Shown: piece by piece, positions 1 through 5,874 of the stretch
Layout: the number at the start of each line of letters is the position of its first letter
Position numbering within the stretch: position 1 is the first letter of the stretch
NCBI GenBank assembly: GCA_902795675.1
Contig: CADBLZ010000115.1
Span: forward strand, 1 to 7,811
Length of the DNA stretch: 7,811 nucleotides
Reading direction: 5' to 3'
From: an uncultured Erysipelotrichaceae bacterium
GTDB lineage: Bacteria; Bacillota_I; Bacilli_A; RF39; UBA660
Notes under the pieces: model-generated
The model's input: the letters and a program-made list of their open reading frames with translations, nothing else
What the model was told of the DNA's origin: nothing
Databases searched by the model: none
Translations under genes and position numbers: made by a program

Positions 1-32
1 GATTACAATCATAATAATTCATGAAAGTAATC

Positions 33-53
33 TAGCATGATATTATCATGCTA
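33..53. repeat. Perfect inverted repeat at a predicted transcription start
   Basis: TAGCATGATA (33-42) and TATCATGCTA (44-53) are exact inverse copies around one central T. The repeat sits at the start point of the outward promoter, so it could be an operator or a 5' hairpin protecting the mRNA. It lacks a T-run on either side and is not a normal terminator. A second short inverted repeat, GATTAC (1-6) with GTAATC (27-32), flanks the remaining leader and encloses the palindrome TTCATGAA (18-25). Confidence 0.5.
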
Positions 54-58
54 TATAA

Positions 59-87
59 ATAATAAGTTATTTTTAAGAATTAGTCAA
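59..87 (-). promoter_or_regulatory. Promoter for a gene beyond the left edge
   Basis: Minus strand: -35 TTGACT (87-82), a spacer of exactly 17 bases, and -10 TATTAT (64-59). The predicted start of transcription, near 52, coincides with the first bases of an inverted repeat (53-33). No coding sequence begins in the remaining 50 bases, so the gene served lies outside the window. Confidence 0.55.
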
Positions 88-102
88 AGAGTTAAGACTA
101 AT
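79..102 (-). terminator. Possible terminator after the VanZ-family gene
   Basis: Minus strand: ATTAGTC (102-96), a 10-base loop, GACTAAT (85-79), then TCTTAAAAAT. The stem is a clean 7 bp, but the T-run is poor and the loop large, so termination would be weak. The 3' arm contains most of the -35 box of the following promoter. Confidence 0.35.
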
Positions 103-111
103 AATTTACAA

Positions 112-672
112 TTATTTTTTCTTTATTTTTTTATTACTTTCTTCTAAACCCTTTTTATAGTACTTCTTACTAGCAATATAATAAGTTACATAATATGTAC
201 TATAAAATAAGATACCAGTAACACCACCAGCAGTATCTATTATTACATCTTTTACTTGACCAGTTCTACCTTCAACATGTGTTTGATGGTATTCATCAAA
301 TGATGCTAAACCAATAATTAATGCTAATGTAATAATAATCGTTAACCAATACTTTTTATTTTCTAATACAAAGTTAACTAAGAGTGCTATTATAATTGCC
401 ATCACAAAATATACTGTAGCATGGATTACTTTTCTTAATGGAGCATTAAGTAACTTACTTACTTTATCTAACTTACTATCAGATGGATTACTATTAGTAA
501 TACCATACTTATTAGTAACATCTAATGTATCATCTATAAAGACAGATATAATACTTATACTCTTACCATTAGAGCTATAAGTATTCATATCACTTAAACG
601 ATATATAAATGCTATCCAAGAGAATAGTAATATAACTAATATAAAACATATGATTATTCTTTTTTTATTCAT
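112..672 (-). CDS. VanZ-family membrane protein
   Basis: 186-residue integral membrane protein with about four hydrophobic helices (about 7-25, 86-103, 108-124, 145-166). It carries the VanZ signature: FIYRLSD after the first helix, LRKVIHATVYFV (79-90) with the conserved Arg-Lys-xx-His, and FDEYHQTHVEGRTGQVKDVIID (125-146) with the DE-x-HQ, GR and D-xxx-D residues. The tail is strongly basic (NKKIKKK). VanZ of the vancomycin cluster gives low-level teicoplanin resistance, but most family members are uncharacterised and no van genes are nearby, so resistance should not be assumed. A role at the cell envelope, possibly linked to the lipid-carrier pathway upstream, is inference. ATG 672 has GTGGTGA (685-679) 6 bases upstream. 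It is transcribed separately from the polysaccharide operon, though read-through is possible. Confidence 0.88.
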   Translation of the reverse strand: MNKKRIIICFILVILLFSWIAFIYRLSDMNTYSSNGKSISIISVFIDDTLDVTNKYGITNSNPSDSKLDKVSKLLNAPLRKVIHATVYFVMAIIIALLVNFVLENKKYWLTIIITLALIIGLASFDEYHQTHVEGRTGQVKDVIIDTAGGVTGILFYSTYYVTYYIASKKYYKKGLEESNKKIKKK

Positions 673-691
673 ATAATTTCACCACGTATGT

Positions 692-700
692 ATTATAACA
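692..700 (-). promoter_or_regulatory. Extended -10 promoter of the VanZ-family gene
   Basis: Minus strand: TGT followed by a perfect TATAAT (697-692) makes an extended -10 element directly after the operon terminator's T-run. The position for a -35 box (about 720-715) falls in the terminator stem and matches poorly. The leader would be only about 13-15 bases and would start at the Shine-Dalgarno site (685-679). Confidence 0.5.
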
Positions 701-727
701 TAAAAAAAGAATAACATAAGTTATTCT
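701..727 (-). terminator. Intrinsic terminator of the polysaccharide operon
   Basis: Minus strand: AGAATAAC (727-720), loop TTAT, GTTATTCT (715-708), then a T-run (707-702). The TAG stop of the transferase gene (728-726) overlaps the first two bases of the stem. It marks the operon end after four genes, and the VanZ-family promoter follows immediately. Confidence 0.9.
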
Positions 728-1409
728 ATTTTGCTGAACTACCAAATAATATAACACTAAATGTTTTGAAGAAAATCTTCATATCCATTTTAAATGATCT
801 ATTATTAGAATAATAAGATTCTAAACCTAATCTATTTCTGAAAGTAGTATTACTTCTACCATTAACTTGCCAGAAACCAGTAATACCAGGTTTAGTTTTA
901 ATAATATTATTATAATATAAGCCCATATCATCTTTTTCTCTAGGTAGATAAGGTCTATTACCTATAATAGACATATCACCTTTTAAAACGTTTATAAATT
1001 GTGGAGTTTCATCAATAGATGCATGTCTTATAATTTTACCTACTTTAGTAATACGAGGATCATTACTTAGTTTATGAAATTCTTCATATTCTTTTCTAAG
1101 ATCTTCATTTTCAGCTAATATCTTTTTAAGTTTTTCTGGTGCATCTACACACATAGATCTGAATTTATATAAATCAAATTCTTCACCATTTAAACCTATT
1201 CTCTTTTGTTTGTAAATAATTGGTGCAAAGTCACCAGTTAGAATATAAGCAAGCTTAACTAAAATGAAAATTGGAACTAGTAAAACACAACCAATAAAAC
1301 CAACAATTACGTCTACAAATCTTTTATTAGCTAAATAAAGAGTCTTTTTAAGACCTGTATGACTAGGTATAATTAAATCATCAACACTTGATATAATTTC
1401 ATTATTCAT
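726..1409 (-). CDS. Undecaprenyl-phosphate sugar-1-phosphate transferase (bacterial sugar transferase family)
   Basis: 227-residue membrane enzyme of the monotopic phosphoglycosyl transferase family (PF02397). It moves a sugar-1-phosphate from a UDP-sugar to undecaprenyl phosphate on the inner face of the membrane, the priming step of exopolysaccharide or capsule synthesis. One hydrophobic segment (about 33-58) anchors it. Conserved blocks follow: YKQKRIGLNGEEFDLYKFRSM (66-86), IRHASIDETPQFINVLKGDM (127-146) with the catalytic Asp-Glu pair D133-E134, then GNRPYLPRE (150-158), where many relatives have GPRP, and KPGITGFWQVNGRS (173-186). It is the short form without the N-terminal multi-helix CoA-binding-like domain of CpsE/WbaP. 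The sugar cannot be read from the sequence. GAAAGG lies 9 bases before ATG 1409. It is the last gene of the operon, and its stop overlaps the terminator. Confidence 0.94.
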   Translation of the reverse strand: MNNEIISSVDDLIIPSHTGLKKTLYLANKRFVDVIVGFIGCVLLVPIFILVKLAYILTGDFAPIIYKQKRIGLNGEEFDLYKFRSMCVDAPEKLKKILAENEDLRKEYEEFHKLSNDPRITKVGKIIRHASIDETPQFINVLKGDMSIIGNRPYLPREKDDMGLYYNNIIKTKPGITGFWQVNGRSNTTFRNRLGLESYYSNNRSFKMDMKIFFKTFSVILFGSSAK

Positions 1410-1414
1410 AATCG

Positions 1415-1457
1415 ATTGCCTTTCTATAATATATTTCCCATAAGCATTGCCTATTCT
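1415..1457 (-). repeat. Duplicated translation-start region with a 5-codon mini-ORF
   Basis: The gap between cpsB and the transferase holds two similar copies of an initiation-like stretch. One reads TAGAATAGGCAAT, the other TAGAAAGGCAAT, and each is followed within 3-4 bases by TTATG or ATTATG. The second ATG (1409) is the transferase start. The first ATG (1441) would open a mini-ORF encoding MGNIL, whose TAG stop (1426-1424) touches the transferase ribosome site. Whether it is translated is unknown. Confidence 0.4.
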
Positions 1458-1461
1458 AAGC

Positions 1462-2166
1462 CTAATTTAGTATTTTGTCAAAGTTATTTGTTAATAAATT
1501 CTCAACTTCTTCGTCAGTTTTAACAAATTTCTTTATTTTTTTCCTTAATTCTTTAGGATGTAAGTCTTCATCATGGTGAATATCAGTAGCTAAAAAATCT
1601 GCTAAACCATTCTTTAAAATACGTTCGCATAAGTCTTTAGCACTCTTACCATACCTACCAAATAATGATAAGTAATTACATTGCATTAATACTCCCATTT
1701 CTTTTAATTCTTTAACATAAGCTAAAGATTTATCAAAATAAGTATATCTCTCTGGATGAGCAAGTATTACTTTATAACCTTCTTGTATTAGGTTATATAT
1801 TATTAACTTAGTATTTGGATATTCTTGGAAGACTGATAATTCTAATAATAAATACTTACTATTATTTAAAGGAGCTATATCTCCTTTTTTTATTAATTCC
1901 TCTATATTATCAGTAATGAATATTTCATTACCTAAATATAAGTTAATATTAATATTATTCTTTTCACATTCCCTTTTTAATTCTTTTAATAACTTAGTTT
2001 TACCTTTATTATTAACATCATATTTAGATTCATAAACATAATGAGGAGTTAAACATATATCTGTATATCCCATATCTTCCATATATTTAAGTATTCTAAT
2101 AGAGTCTTCATAACTCTTTGATCCATCATCTATGCCTACAATTAAGTGATTGTGAATATCTTTCAT
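1462..2166 (-). CDS. cpsB: CpsB/CapC-type manganese-dependent tyrosine-protein phosphatase (PHP fold)
   Basis: 234-residue cytoplasmic phosphatase expected to dephosphorylate the tyrosine tail of CpsD, which resets the assembly cycle. All the metal-cluster residues of the PHP family are seen in order: DIHNH (H5, H7), GIDDG (D14), LTPHY (H42), GNEI (E81), LLLEL (E109), LAHPER (H137) and ATDIHH (D195, H197). The length is close to that of characterised CpsB and YwqE. The gene starts 2 bases after the cpsD stop. Its likely ribosome site, GGAGG (2184-2180), lies inside the last codons of cpsD, at a longish 13-base spacing, so coupling to cpsD translation is probable. A 52-base gap follows before the glycosyl-1-phosphate transferase gene. 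Confidence 0.95.
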   Translation of the reverse strand: MKDIHNHLIVGIDDGSKSYEDSIRILKYMEDMGYTDICLTPHYVYESKYDVNNKGKTKLLKELKRECEKNNININLYLGNEIFITDNIEELIKKGDIAPLNNSKYLLLELSVFQEYPNTKLIIYNLIQEGYKVILAHPERYTYFDKSLAYVKELKEMGVLMQCNYLSLFGRYGKSAKDLCERILKNGLADFLATDIHHDEDLHPKELRKKIKKFVKTDEEVENLLTNNFDKILN

Positions 2167-2168
2167 TA

Positions 2169-2891
2169 TTATTTCTTTTCCTCCGGATCAGCTTCATAAT
2201 AGTAATATTCACTAGAATAGTAACTATTATATGCACTTCCTTTAACTTGTGCTCTATTGATGATTACACCATCAATCTTATTATTAGCATTTTTAAATGC
2301 TTGTTGAACTTTATTAATAGATTCTACTGGTGTTTTACCACTAGATACTACTAATACGTTAGCGTCACTATATTTACTCATAATAAGTGTATCAGAAAGT
2401 CCTAATACTGGAGGACAGTCTAATATAATAATGTCATATATTTCTCTTAATTCTTTAATAATCTTTTTATTATTAGCAGATGATAATAATTCAATTGGGT
2501 TTGGTGGTGTAGGTCCTGTTGGTATTAAATCAATATTCTCTACACTAGTAGCTATAACATATCTACTTAACTTAATCTCATCTTTATATCTTAAGATAAG
2601 ATTTGAATATCCTCCACCAGTTGGATTCATTGTATTAAAGATCTTATGTTCTCTACCTCTACGTAAGTCAGCATCAATAATTAATACATTCTTACCATCT
2701 TGTGCGTATGCAACAGCTAAATTAGCTGAAATAAATGACTTACCATCACCAGCTTCTGGTGAAGTAACTAAAATAACTTTTAAACCTTTATCAACACCAC
2801 TAAAGTGTAAGTTAGTTCTTATTGTTTTAATTGATTCACTAAACATTGATTTAGGGTTGATATTAATTAATAAATCTTTTGTGTTTTGCAT
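2169..2891 (-). CDS. cpsD: CpsD/CapB-family bacterial tyrosine kinase
   Basis: 240-residue cytoplasmic BY-kinase that autophosphorylates on a C-terminal tyrosine cluster and controls capsule or exopolysaccharide assembly together with CpsC. Visible motifs are ESIKTIR (19-25, the oligomerisation helix of type EX2(R/K)X2R), Walker A SPEAGDGKS (44-52), Walker A' VLIIDADLRR (69-78) and Walker B IIILDCPP (154-161). The tail has seven tyrosines between residues 221 and 232 (YNSYYSSEYYYY) followed by an acidic/basic end, ADPEEKK. I chose ATG 2891 because AGGTGA (2902-2897) is 5 bases upstream; the GTG at 2900, directly after the cpsC stop, overlaps that site. The cpsC stop and this ribosome site overlap, so the two are probably translationally coupled. 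The stop is only 2 bases before cpsB. Length and motifs are complete and it should be active. Confidence 0.95.
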   Translation of the reverse strand: MQNTKDLLININPKSMFSESIKTIRTNLHFSGVDKGLKVILVTSPEAGDGKSFISANLAVAYAQDGKNVLIIDADLRRGREHKIFNTMNPTGGGYSNLILRYKDEIKLSRYVIATSVENIDLIPTGPTPPNPIELLSSANNKKIIKELREIYDIIILDCPPVLGLSDTLIMSKYSDANVLVVSSGKTPVESINKVQQAFKNANNKIDGVIINRAQVKGSAYNSYYSSEYYYYEADPEEKK

Positions 2892-2900
2892 ATCTATCAC

Positions 2901-3575
2901 CTACTTCTCTTTTCTCTTAACAGCAGGCACAATACCTATAACTGGTAAATTAAATTTAGATTCAATTTCTTCAGCAGATTTAATAGTTGTATCAAAGTAG
3001 AAGATAATGAATACTGTTACTAAAGCAAGTACAATACCAATAGCTAAATAGATAATTAAATCTTTTGTAATATTAGTATTATATGGGTTAGATTCTTCCT
3101 CTCCAACATCCCATTGGAATACGTTAGAAAGACCAGCATTATTTTCTATCTCTTCGCAGAATACTTTAACTACATCATTAACGATACTAGCAGCCATGCT
3201 ACTATCTTCATCAATATAACCAACTGTAATGATTTGGCTATCAGCTTTACTTTCAACTGTAATGTTGTTAATTAAAGTTTGAACACTATAATCTAACTTT
3301 AAGTTGTTGATAACTTTTTCAGCAACTTTTCTACTCTTAATAATTTGTGTATATGTTGTAACTAAACTCTTACTTAATTGAACATCACTTTGTGTAATTG
3401 TACCTTCACCAGATTTTTCAATAATAGCAATTGTTGAAGTACTCTTATATAAAGGTGTTTTAAAGAAGAAACTATAAACACAACCAAGCACTAACACTGT
3501 TAGTACTATCGTAATCATTAGTAATATTCTTTCTTTATAATAATCAAGTAATTCACTTATATTAATCTCATCCAT
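2901..3575 (-). CDS. cpsC: Wzz/CpsC-family polysaccharide co-polymerase, kinase modulator
   Basis: 224-residue membrane protein of the Wzz family. It sets polysaccharide chain length and acts as the membrane partner that activates the cytoplasmic tyrosine kinase. The layout is a short cytoplasmic N-terminus (MDEINISELLDYYKER), a first membrane helix (about 17-37), an extracytoplasmic region (38-172) opening with the typical PLYKSTSTIAI strand, a second helix (about 173-195), and a cytoplasmic tail with SAEEIESKFNLPVIGIVP (200-217), the segment that in this family contacts the kinase. The length is normal for the Gram-positive type, in which kinase and co-polymerase are separate proteins. ATG 3575 has AGAGGGA (3589-3583) 7 bases upstream. 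It is the first gene of the operon, and its TAG stop lies 9 bases before the cpsD ATG, with the cpsD ribosome site on top of the stop. Confidence 0.93.
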   Translation of the reverse strand: MDEINISELLDYYKERILLMITIVLTVLVLGCVYSFFFKTPLYKSTSTIAIIEKSGEGTITQSDVQLSKSLVTTYTQIIKSRKVAEKVINNLKLDYSVQTLINNITVESKADSQIITVGYIDEDSSMAASIVNDVVKVFCEEIENNAGLSNVFQWDVGEEESNPYNTNITKDLIIYLAIGIVLALVTVFIIFYFDTTIKSAEEIESKFNLPVIGIVPAVKRKEK

Positions 3576-3604
3576 ATTTTATTCCCTCTTTATTGTCTAT
3601 ACTA

Positions 3605-3613
3605 ATTCTACCA
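3605..3613 (-). promoter_or_regulatory. Tentative extended -10 promoter of the polysaccharide operon
   Basis: Minus strand: TGG directly followed by TAGAAT (3610-3605) forms an extended -10 element 30 bases upstream of the cpsC start codon. No convincing -35 box lies 16-18 bases further up (the best is TTTATT). This would suit a weak or activator-dependent promoter, or the real one may lie elsewhere in 3590-3690. Confidence 0.35.
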
Positions 3614-3669
3614 AATAATACTTGAGAAATAAAGGGAAATTAAAGTCTTTACATTCCGTTAACACACAC

Positions 3670-3683
3670 TTTACACATGTAAA
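3670..3683. promoter_or_regulatory. Inverted repeat TTTACA-CA-TGTAAA ahead of the polysaccharide operon
   Basis: Two 6-base arms, TTTACA (3670-3675) and TGTAAA (3678-3683), are separated by 2 bases. The core fits TACA-N2-TGTA, the pattern described for CopY/BlaI-type winged-helix repressors. It lies directly after the T-run of the HD-gene terminator and about 95 bases upstream of the cpsC start. An operator or activator site is a reasonable guess, but no bound protein can be inferred. Confidence 0.35.
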
Positions 3684-3684
3684 C

Positions 3685-3711
3685 AAAAAAGCAGAAGAGT
3701 ATTACTCTTCT
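3685..3711 (-). terminator. Intrinsic terminator of the HD gene, overlapping its stop codon
   Basis: Minus strand: AGAAGAGTA (3711-3703) pairs with TACTCTTCT (3701-3693) around a single central base, realistically an 8-bp stem with a 3-base loop. GC and six T (3690-3685) follow. The last Glu codons form the 5' arm and the TAA stop (3704-3702) is at the loop. Confidence 0.87.
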
Positions 3712-4196
3712 ACTGATAATTTCTTAAATAAATGTCCAAAGTAAGTTTTACATTTTAATGGTAACTTAAATCTTAACATTTCATATGTACTTACTACTTT
3801 ATCCATTGTAGTAACTAACCATGATTCCTTATACTTAGGAACGATTAGATTACATGGAAACATATGACTTTTAATAATATCTTTTTGCATATCATTTAAT
3901 TCAAAATATTTAGTTGCATTAGCTAAAGCAACAAGTGGATGACTTCCAAGTCTTTGAGCACCATTACCAGTTAACTCGTCATCTGTATAGAAGTCATGTA
4001 ATAAAGTTGCTCTAACAACATCTCTAATATTCTTCTTATGGAAGAACTTACATACTTTATAAGTATAAAAAGTTGTTCTCATTAAGTGTTCATATCTAGT
4101 AATTCCATGATGTGGTTGTTTTCGTAACTCTTTAAACTTTTCGTTATTTGTAATATCTACAATAAATGAATTAAATTCTTTATAATCTTTATTCAT
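3702..4196 (-). CDS. Small HD-domain protein (putative metal-dependent phosphohydrolase)
   Basis: 164-residue soluble protein with HD-superfamily character. YEHLMRT supplies a first His (H37), LLHDFY the His-Asp pair (H67, D68), GSHPLVALANA and KSHMFP further His residues (H86, H111), and TMDKVVSTYEM a final Asp (D132). This spacing matches metal-binding HD phosphohydrolases, a family that includes nucleotidases, (p)ppGpp or cyclic-dinucleotide hydrolases and many uncharacterised members. The substrate cannot be told from the sequence. There is no signal peptide or membrane helix. The start at ATG 4196 is supported by AAGGTGG (4210-4204), 7 bases upstream. The gene has its own promoter and a terminator that overlaps its stop, so it appears to be transcribed separately from the polysaccharide operon downstream. 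Proteins of this size and layout are often annotated only as 'HD domain-containing protein' or 'HDIG'. Confidence 0.88.
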   Translation of the reverse strand: MNKDYKEFNSFIVDITNNEKFKELRKQPHHGITRYEHLMRTTFYTYKVCKFFHKKNIRDVVRATLLHDFYTDDELTGNGAQRLGSHPLVALANATKYFELNDMQKDIIKSHMFPCNLIVPKYKESWLVTTMDKVVSTYEMLRFKLPLKCKTYFGHLFKKLSVEE

Positions 4197-4238
4197 TTAA
4201 TAACCACCTTCAGTTTATTAATCTCCTAAGATATCCTA

Positions 4239-4268
4239 ATTATACACTAGTGTAAGTTATAAAAGCAA
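4239..4268 (-). promoter_or_regulatory. Probable promoter of the HD gene
   Basis: Minus strand: -35 TTGCTT (4268-4263), an 18-base spacer, and a perfect -10 TATAAT (4244-4239). Transcription would begin near 4232, giving a leader of about 36 bases. The spacer carries a 12-base palindrome, TACACTAGTGTA, that runs into the first two bases of the -10 box, which is a position typical of a repressor site. Confidence 0.55.
4243..4254. promoter_or_regulatory. Perfect 12-base palindrome in the HD-gene promoter (possible operator)
   Basis: TACACTAGTGTA reads the same on both strands. It covers the -10-proximal part of the promoter spacer and the first two bases of the TATAAT box. A dimeric repressor bound here would block RNA polymerase. 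That function is inferred from symmetry and position only, and no regulator gene is visible in the window. Confidence 0.4.
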
Positions 4269-4294
4269 TCTACCTAAGAATCACTTTACAATAA

Positions 4295-4313
4295 CTTACT
4301 TAGTTAAAGTAAG
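4295..4313 (-). terminator. Weak hairpin at the end of the transglutaminase-like gene
   Basis: Minus strand: CTTACTT (4313-4307), a 5-base loop and AAGTAAG (4301-4295) form a 7-bp stem spanning the last codons and the TAA stop. The following bases (TTATTGTAAA) are not a real T-run, so termination is doubtful. Read-through into the HD gene is plausible. Confidence 0.3.
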
Positions 4314-5849
4314 GATATCTGCTAAGTTATTAATTCTTTCTTCTTCAACTTTCTTTTTCTTTATTGCCATACCAATATTAAATCCTATAAGACCAAGAAT
4401 AAATGTAACGGCAGCATAATTAAGTCTATAACTAAACTTAAAATATAATTTATTAGCATCTACATAACCTATTTCAACATCATCATTAGAGTATATTATT
4501 GGATTAGATTTCTCATAATGATAAGGAAGTATTTCTGCTAGGTTATCATTTTTATAGTAATAAAGGTTATCACCTTCATTACGATCAAAGTAATCAATAG
4601 CTGTTTGACCTTTAATACCTAAGAAATGTCCATTCTCATCCTTATCATTTGTAATAACATATGGATTTTCAGGATTACAATCTAATTGTGTTAAATCAGT
4701 TTCAGTTGTAATACCATTAATAGTTGTTTCATTCCAACTATGATCATCATTACTATAACGATAATTACTAATACCAGCTCTATTAAATAAAGCTGTAGCT
4801 AAAGCTGAATAGTTAACACAAATACCTTTATCACTCTTTAATGCATAATAAACTGGTAGTTTATTATAATTAAAGATTAATTGACGATCTAATTCGGAAT
4901 CATAATCATAAGATAACTTATCTAAGATATATCTTGTTATTATTTCCATCTTAGCATCATCAGGAATATTATCATCTGGTATTAATTCATTATATATTCT
5001 ATCTAGTTCATAAGCTTCATATCTACTATCATGTACTGATGCATCACTAATATTTAAAGTGTCATAATCTTCACCTGTAAAATACATTGGTGAGAAGTCA
5101 TCACCAATAACTACATCTAAGTTAGGTAATGTATATAAGACATCTTTATTAATAACATTACTAGTTAGTTTTAATTCTATTCTTCTTAAATTAGTACAAT
5201 CAGCCAAATCATTTAAGTCTGTTAAACAATCATTATTAATTAATATTTCTCTTAAAGATTCAGGGTTTTTAAGAACAATATTTGATTGATTATTAAAATC
5301 TAAAGCTACTGACTTACAGTCATAAGGTACTACTACTCTACCATCTTCTAACTCACAGTTTCTAATTTCTAGTTTAGTAATAGAGTTTGGTAGTTTATCC
5401 ATATTAATAATACTTGAACAATATATTCTTAATGTATGAAGATTACTATTATACATTAAATCTTCACAATCTAAAGTATGAGCTTTAATCGTTAAAGTTT
5501 CTAGATTAGGAAAGTATTTTAAGAAATCTAAATCATCACCATCAAAGCTCTCATCAATACTTGCAAATAATACTCTCTTACGACCATGCTCATCAGTACT
5601 GTAACGTTTAAGCTCTAAGTATTTACTTACATTACTGTCAGCTATCTCAACATCTCCAACTTTATTAAGAGCATCAAGTGTATCTTCATAAGCCGTATTT
5701 TCACGTACACTAATTGAATTCTTAATAACACTATAACCTTCACAGCTTAAAGCTGCACCAGCAAGTACTAAATTACCAATTAAAGTTATACGTGCTAACT
5801 TTTCTTTTAAGTTAGTATAGTAACTTAAACTATGTCCTCTCTTCTTCAT
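4296..5849 (-). CDS. Membrane-anchored protein with leucine-rich-like repeats and a transglutaminase/protease-like domain
   Basis: Predicted 517-residue surface protein. An N-terminal basic stretch precedes a membrane helix (about 19-34). Residues about 105-250 form irregular leucine-rich-like repeats (units such as NLETLTI, NLHTLRIY, SITKLEI, SLREILI, NLRRIEL). A transglutaminase-like core follows (about 295-395), with Cys in KGICVNYSAL (C344), His in DDHSWNE (H370) and Asp in TETDLTQLD (D385), the triad order of that superfamily. A second membrane helix lies at about 477-496, followed by KKKK and a short charged tail. Helix orientation suggests both ends are cytoplasmic and the repeat and catalytic parts are outside. 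Such domains act as cysteine proteases, amidases or cross-linkers; the substrate here is unknown. I chose ATG 5849 because AAAGGGG sits 8 bases upstream; the TTG-initiated extension to 5903 would start inside the promoter. It is a single-gene unit between gltX and the HD gene. An inactive scaffold is possible but less likely with the triad intact. Confidence 0.85.
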   Translation of the reverse strand: MKKRGHSLSYYTNLKEKLARITLIGNLVLAGAALSCEGYSVIKNSISVRENTAYEDTLDALNKVGDVEIADSNVSKYLELKRYSTDEHGRKRVLFASIDESFDGDDLDFLKYFPNLETLTIKAHTLDCEDLMYNSNLHTLRIYCSSIINMDKLPNSITKLEIRNCELEDGRVVVPYDCKSVALDFNNQSNIVLKNPESLREILINNDCLTDLNDLADCTNLRRIELKLTSNVINKDVLYTLPNLDVVIGDDFSPMYFTGEDYDTLNISDASVHDSRYEAYELDRIYNELIPDDNIPDDAKMEIITRYILDKLSYDYDSELDRQLIFNYNKLPVYYALKSDKGICVNYSALATALFNRAGISNYRYSNDDHSWNETTINGITTETDLTQLDCNPENPYVITNDKDENGHFLGIKGQTAIDYFDRNEGDNLYYYKNDNLAEILPYHYEKSNPIIYSNDDVEIGYVDANKLYFKFSYRLNYAAVTFILGLIGFNIGMAIKKKKVEEERINNLADILTLTK

Positions 5850-5874
5850 ATCCAAAACCCCTTTAAGTATGATA

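Noticed and set aside
2118..2354. 78-codon open frame on the plus strand
   Set aside because: It is antisense to cpsB and the end of cpsD. Its Ile/Phe/Cys-rich composition is typical of a shadow frame.
2892..2900. GTG start for cpsD directly after the cpsC stop
   Set aside because: The GTG lies inside the AGGTGA ribosome site of the ATG at 2891 and has only a weak purine stretch upstream of it.
2431..3000. 189-codon open frame on the plus strand
   Set aside because: It lies entirely antisense to cpsD and the end of cpsC, whose motifs are unmistakable. The translation looks like low-complexity hydrophobic reverse-complement sequence, and no ribosome site stands out.
5733..5849. Lipoprotein signal in the transglutaminase-like protein (ALSC near residue 36)
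   Set aside because: Ala and Leu at positions -3 and -2 fit the lipobox poorly, and a second C-terminal membrane helix already anchors the protein.
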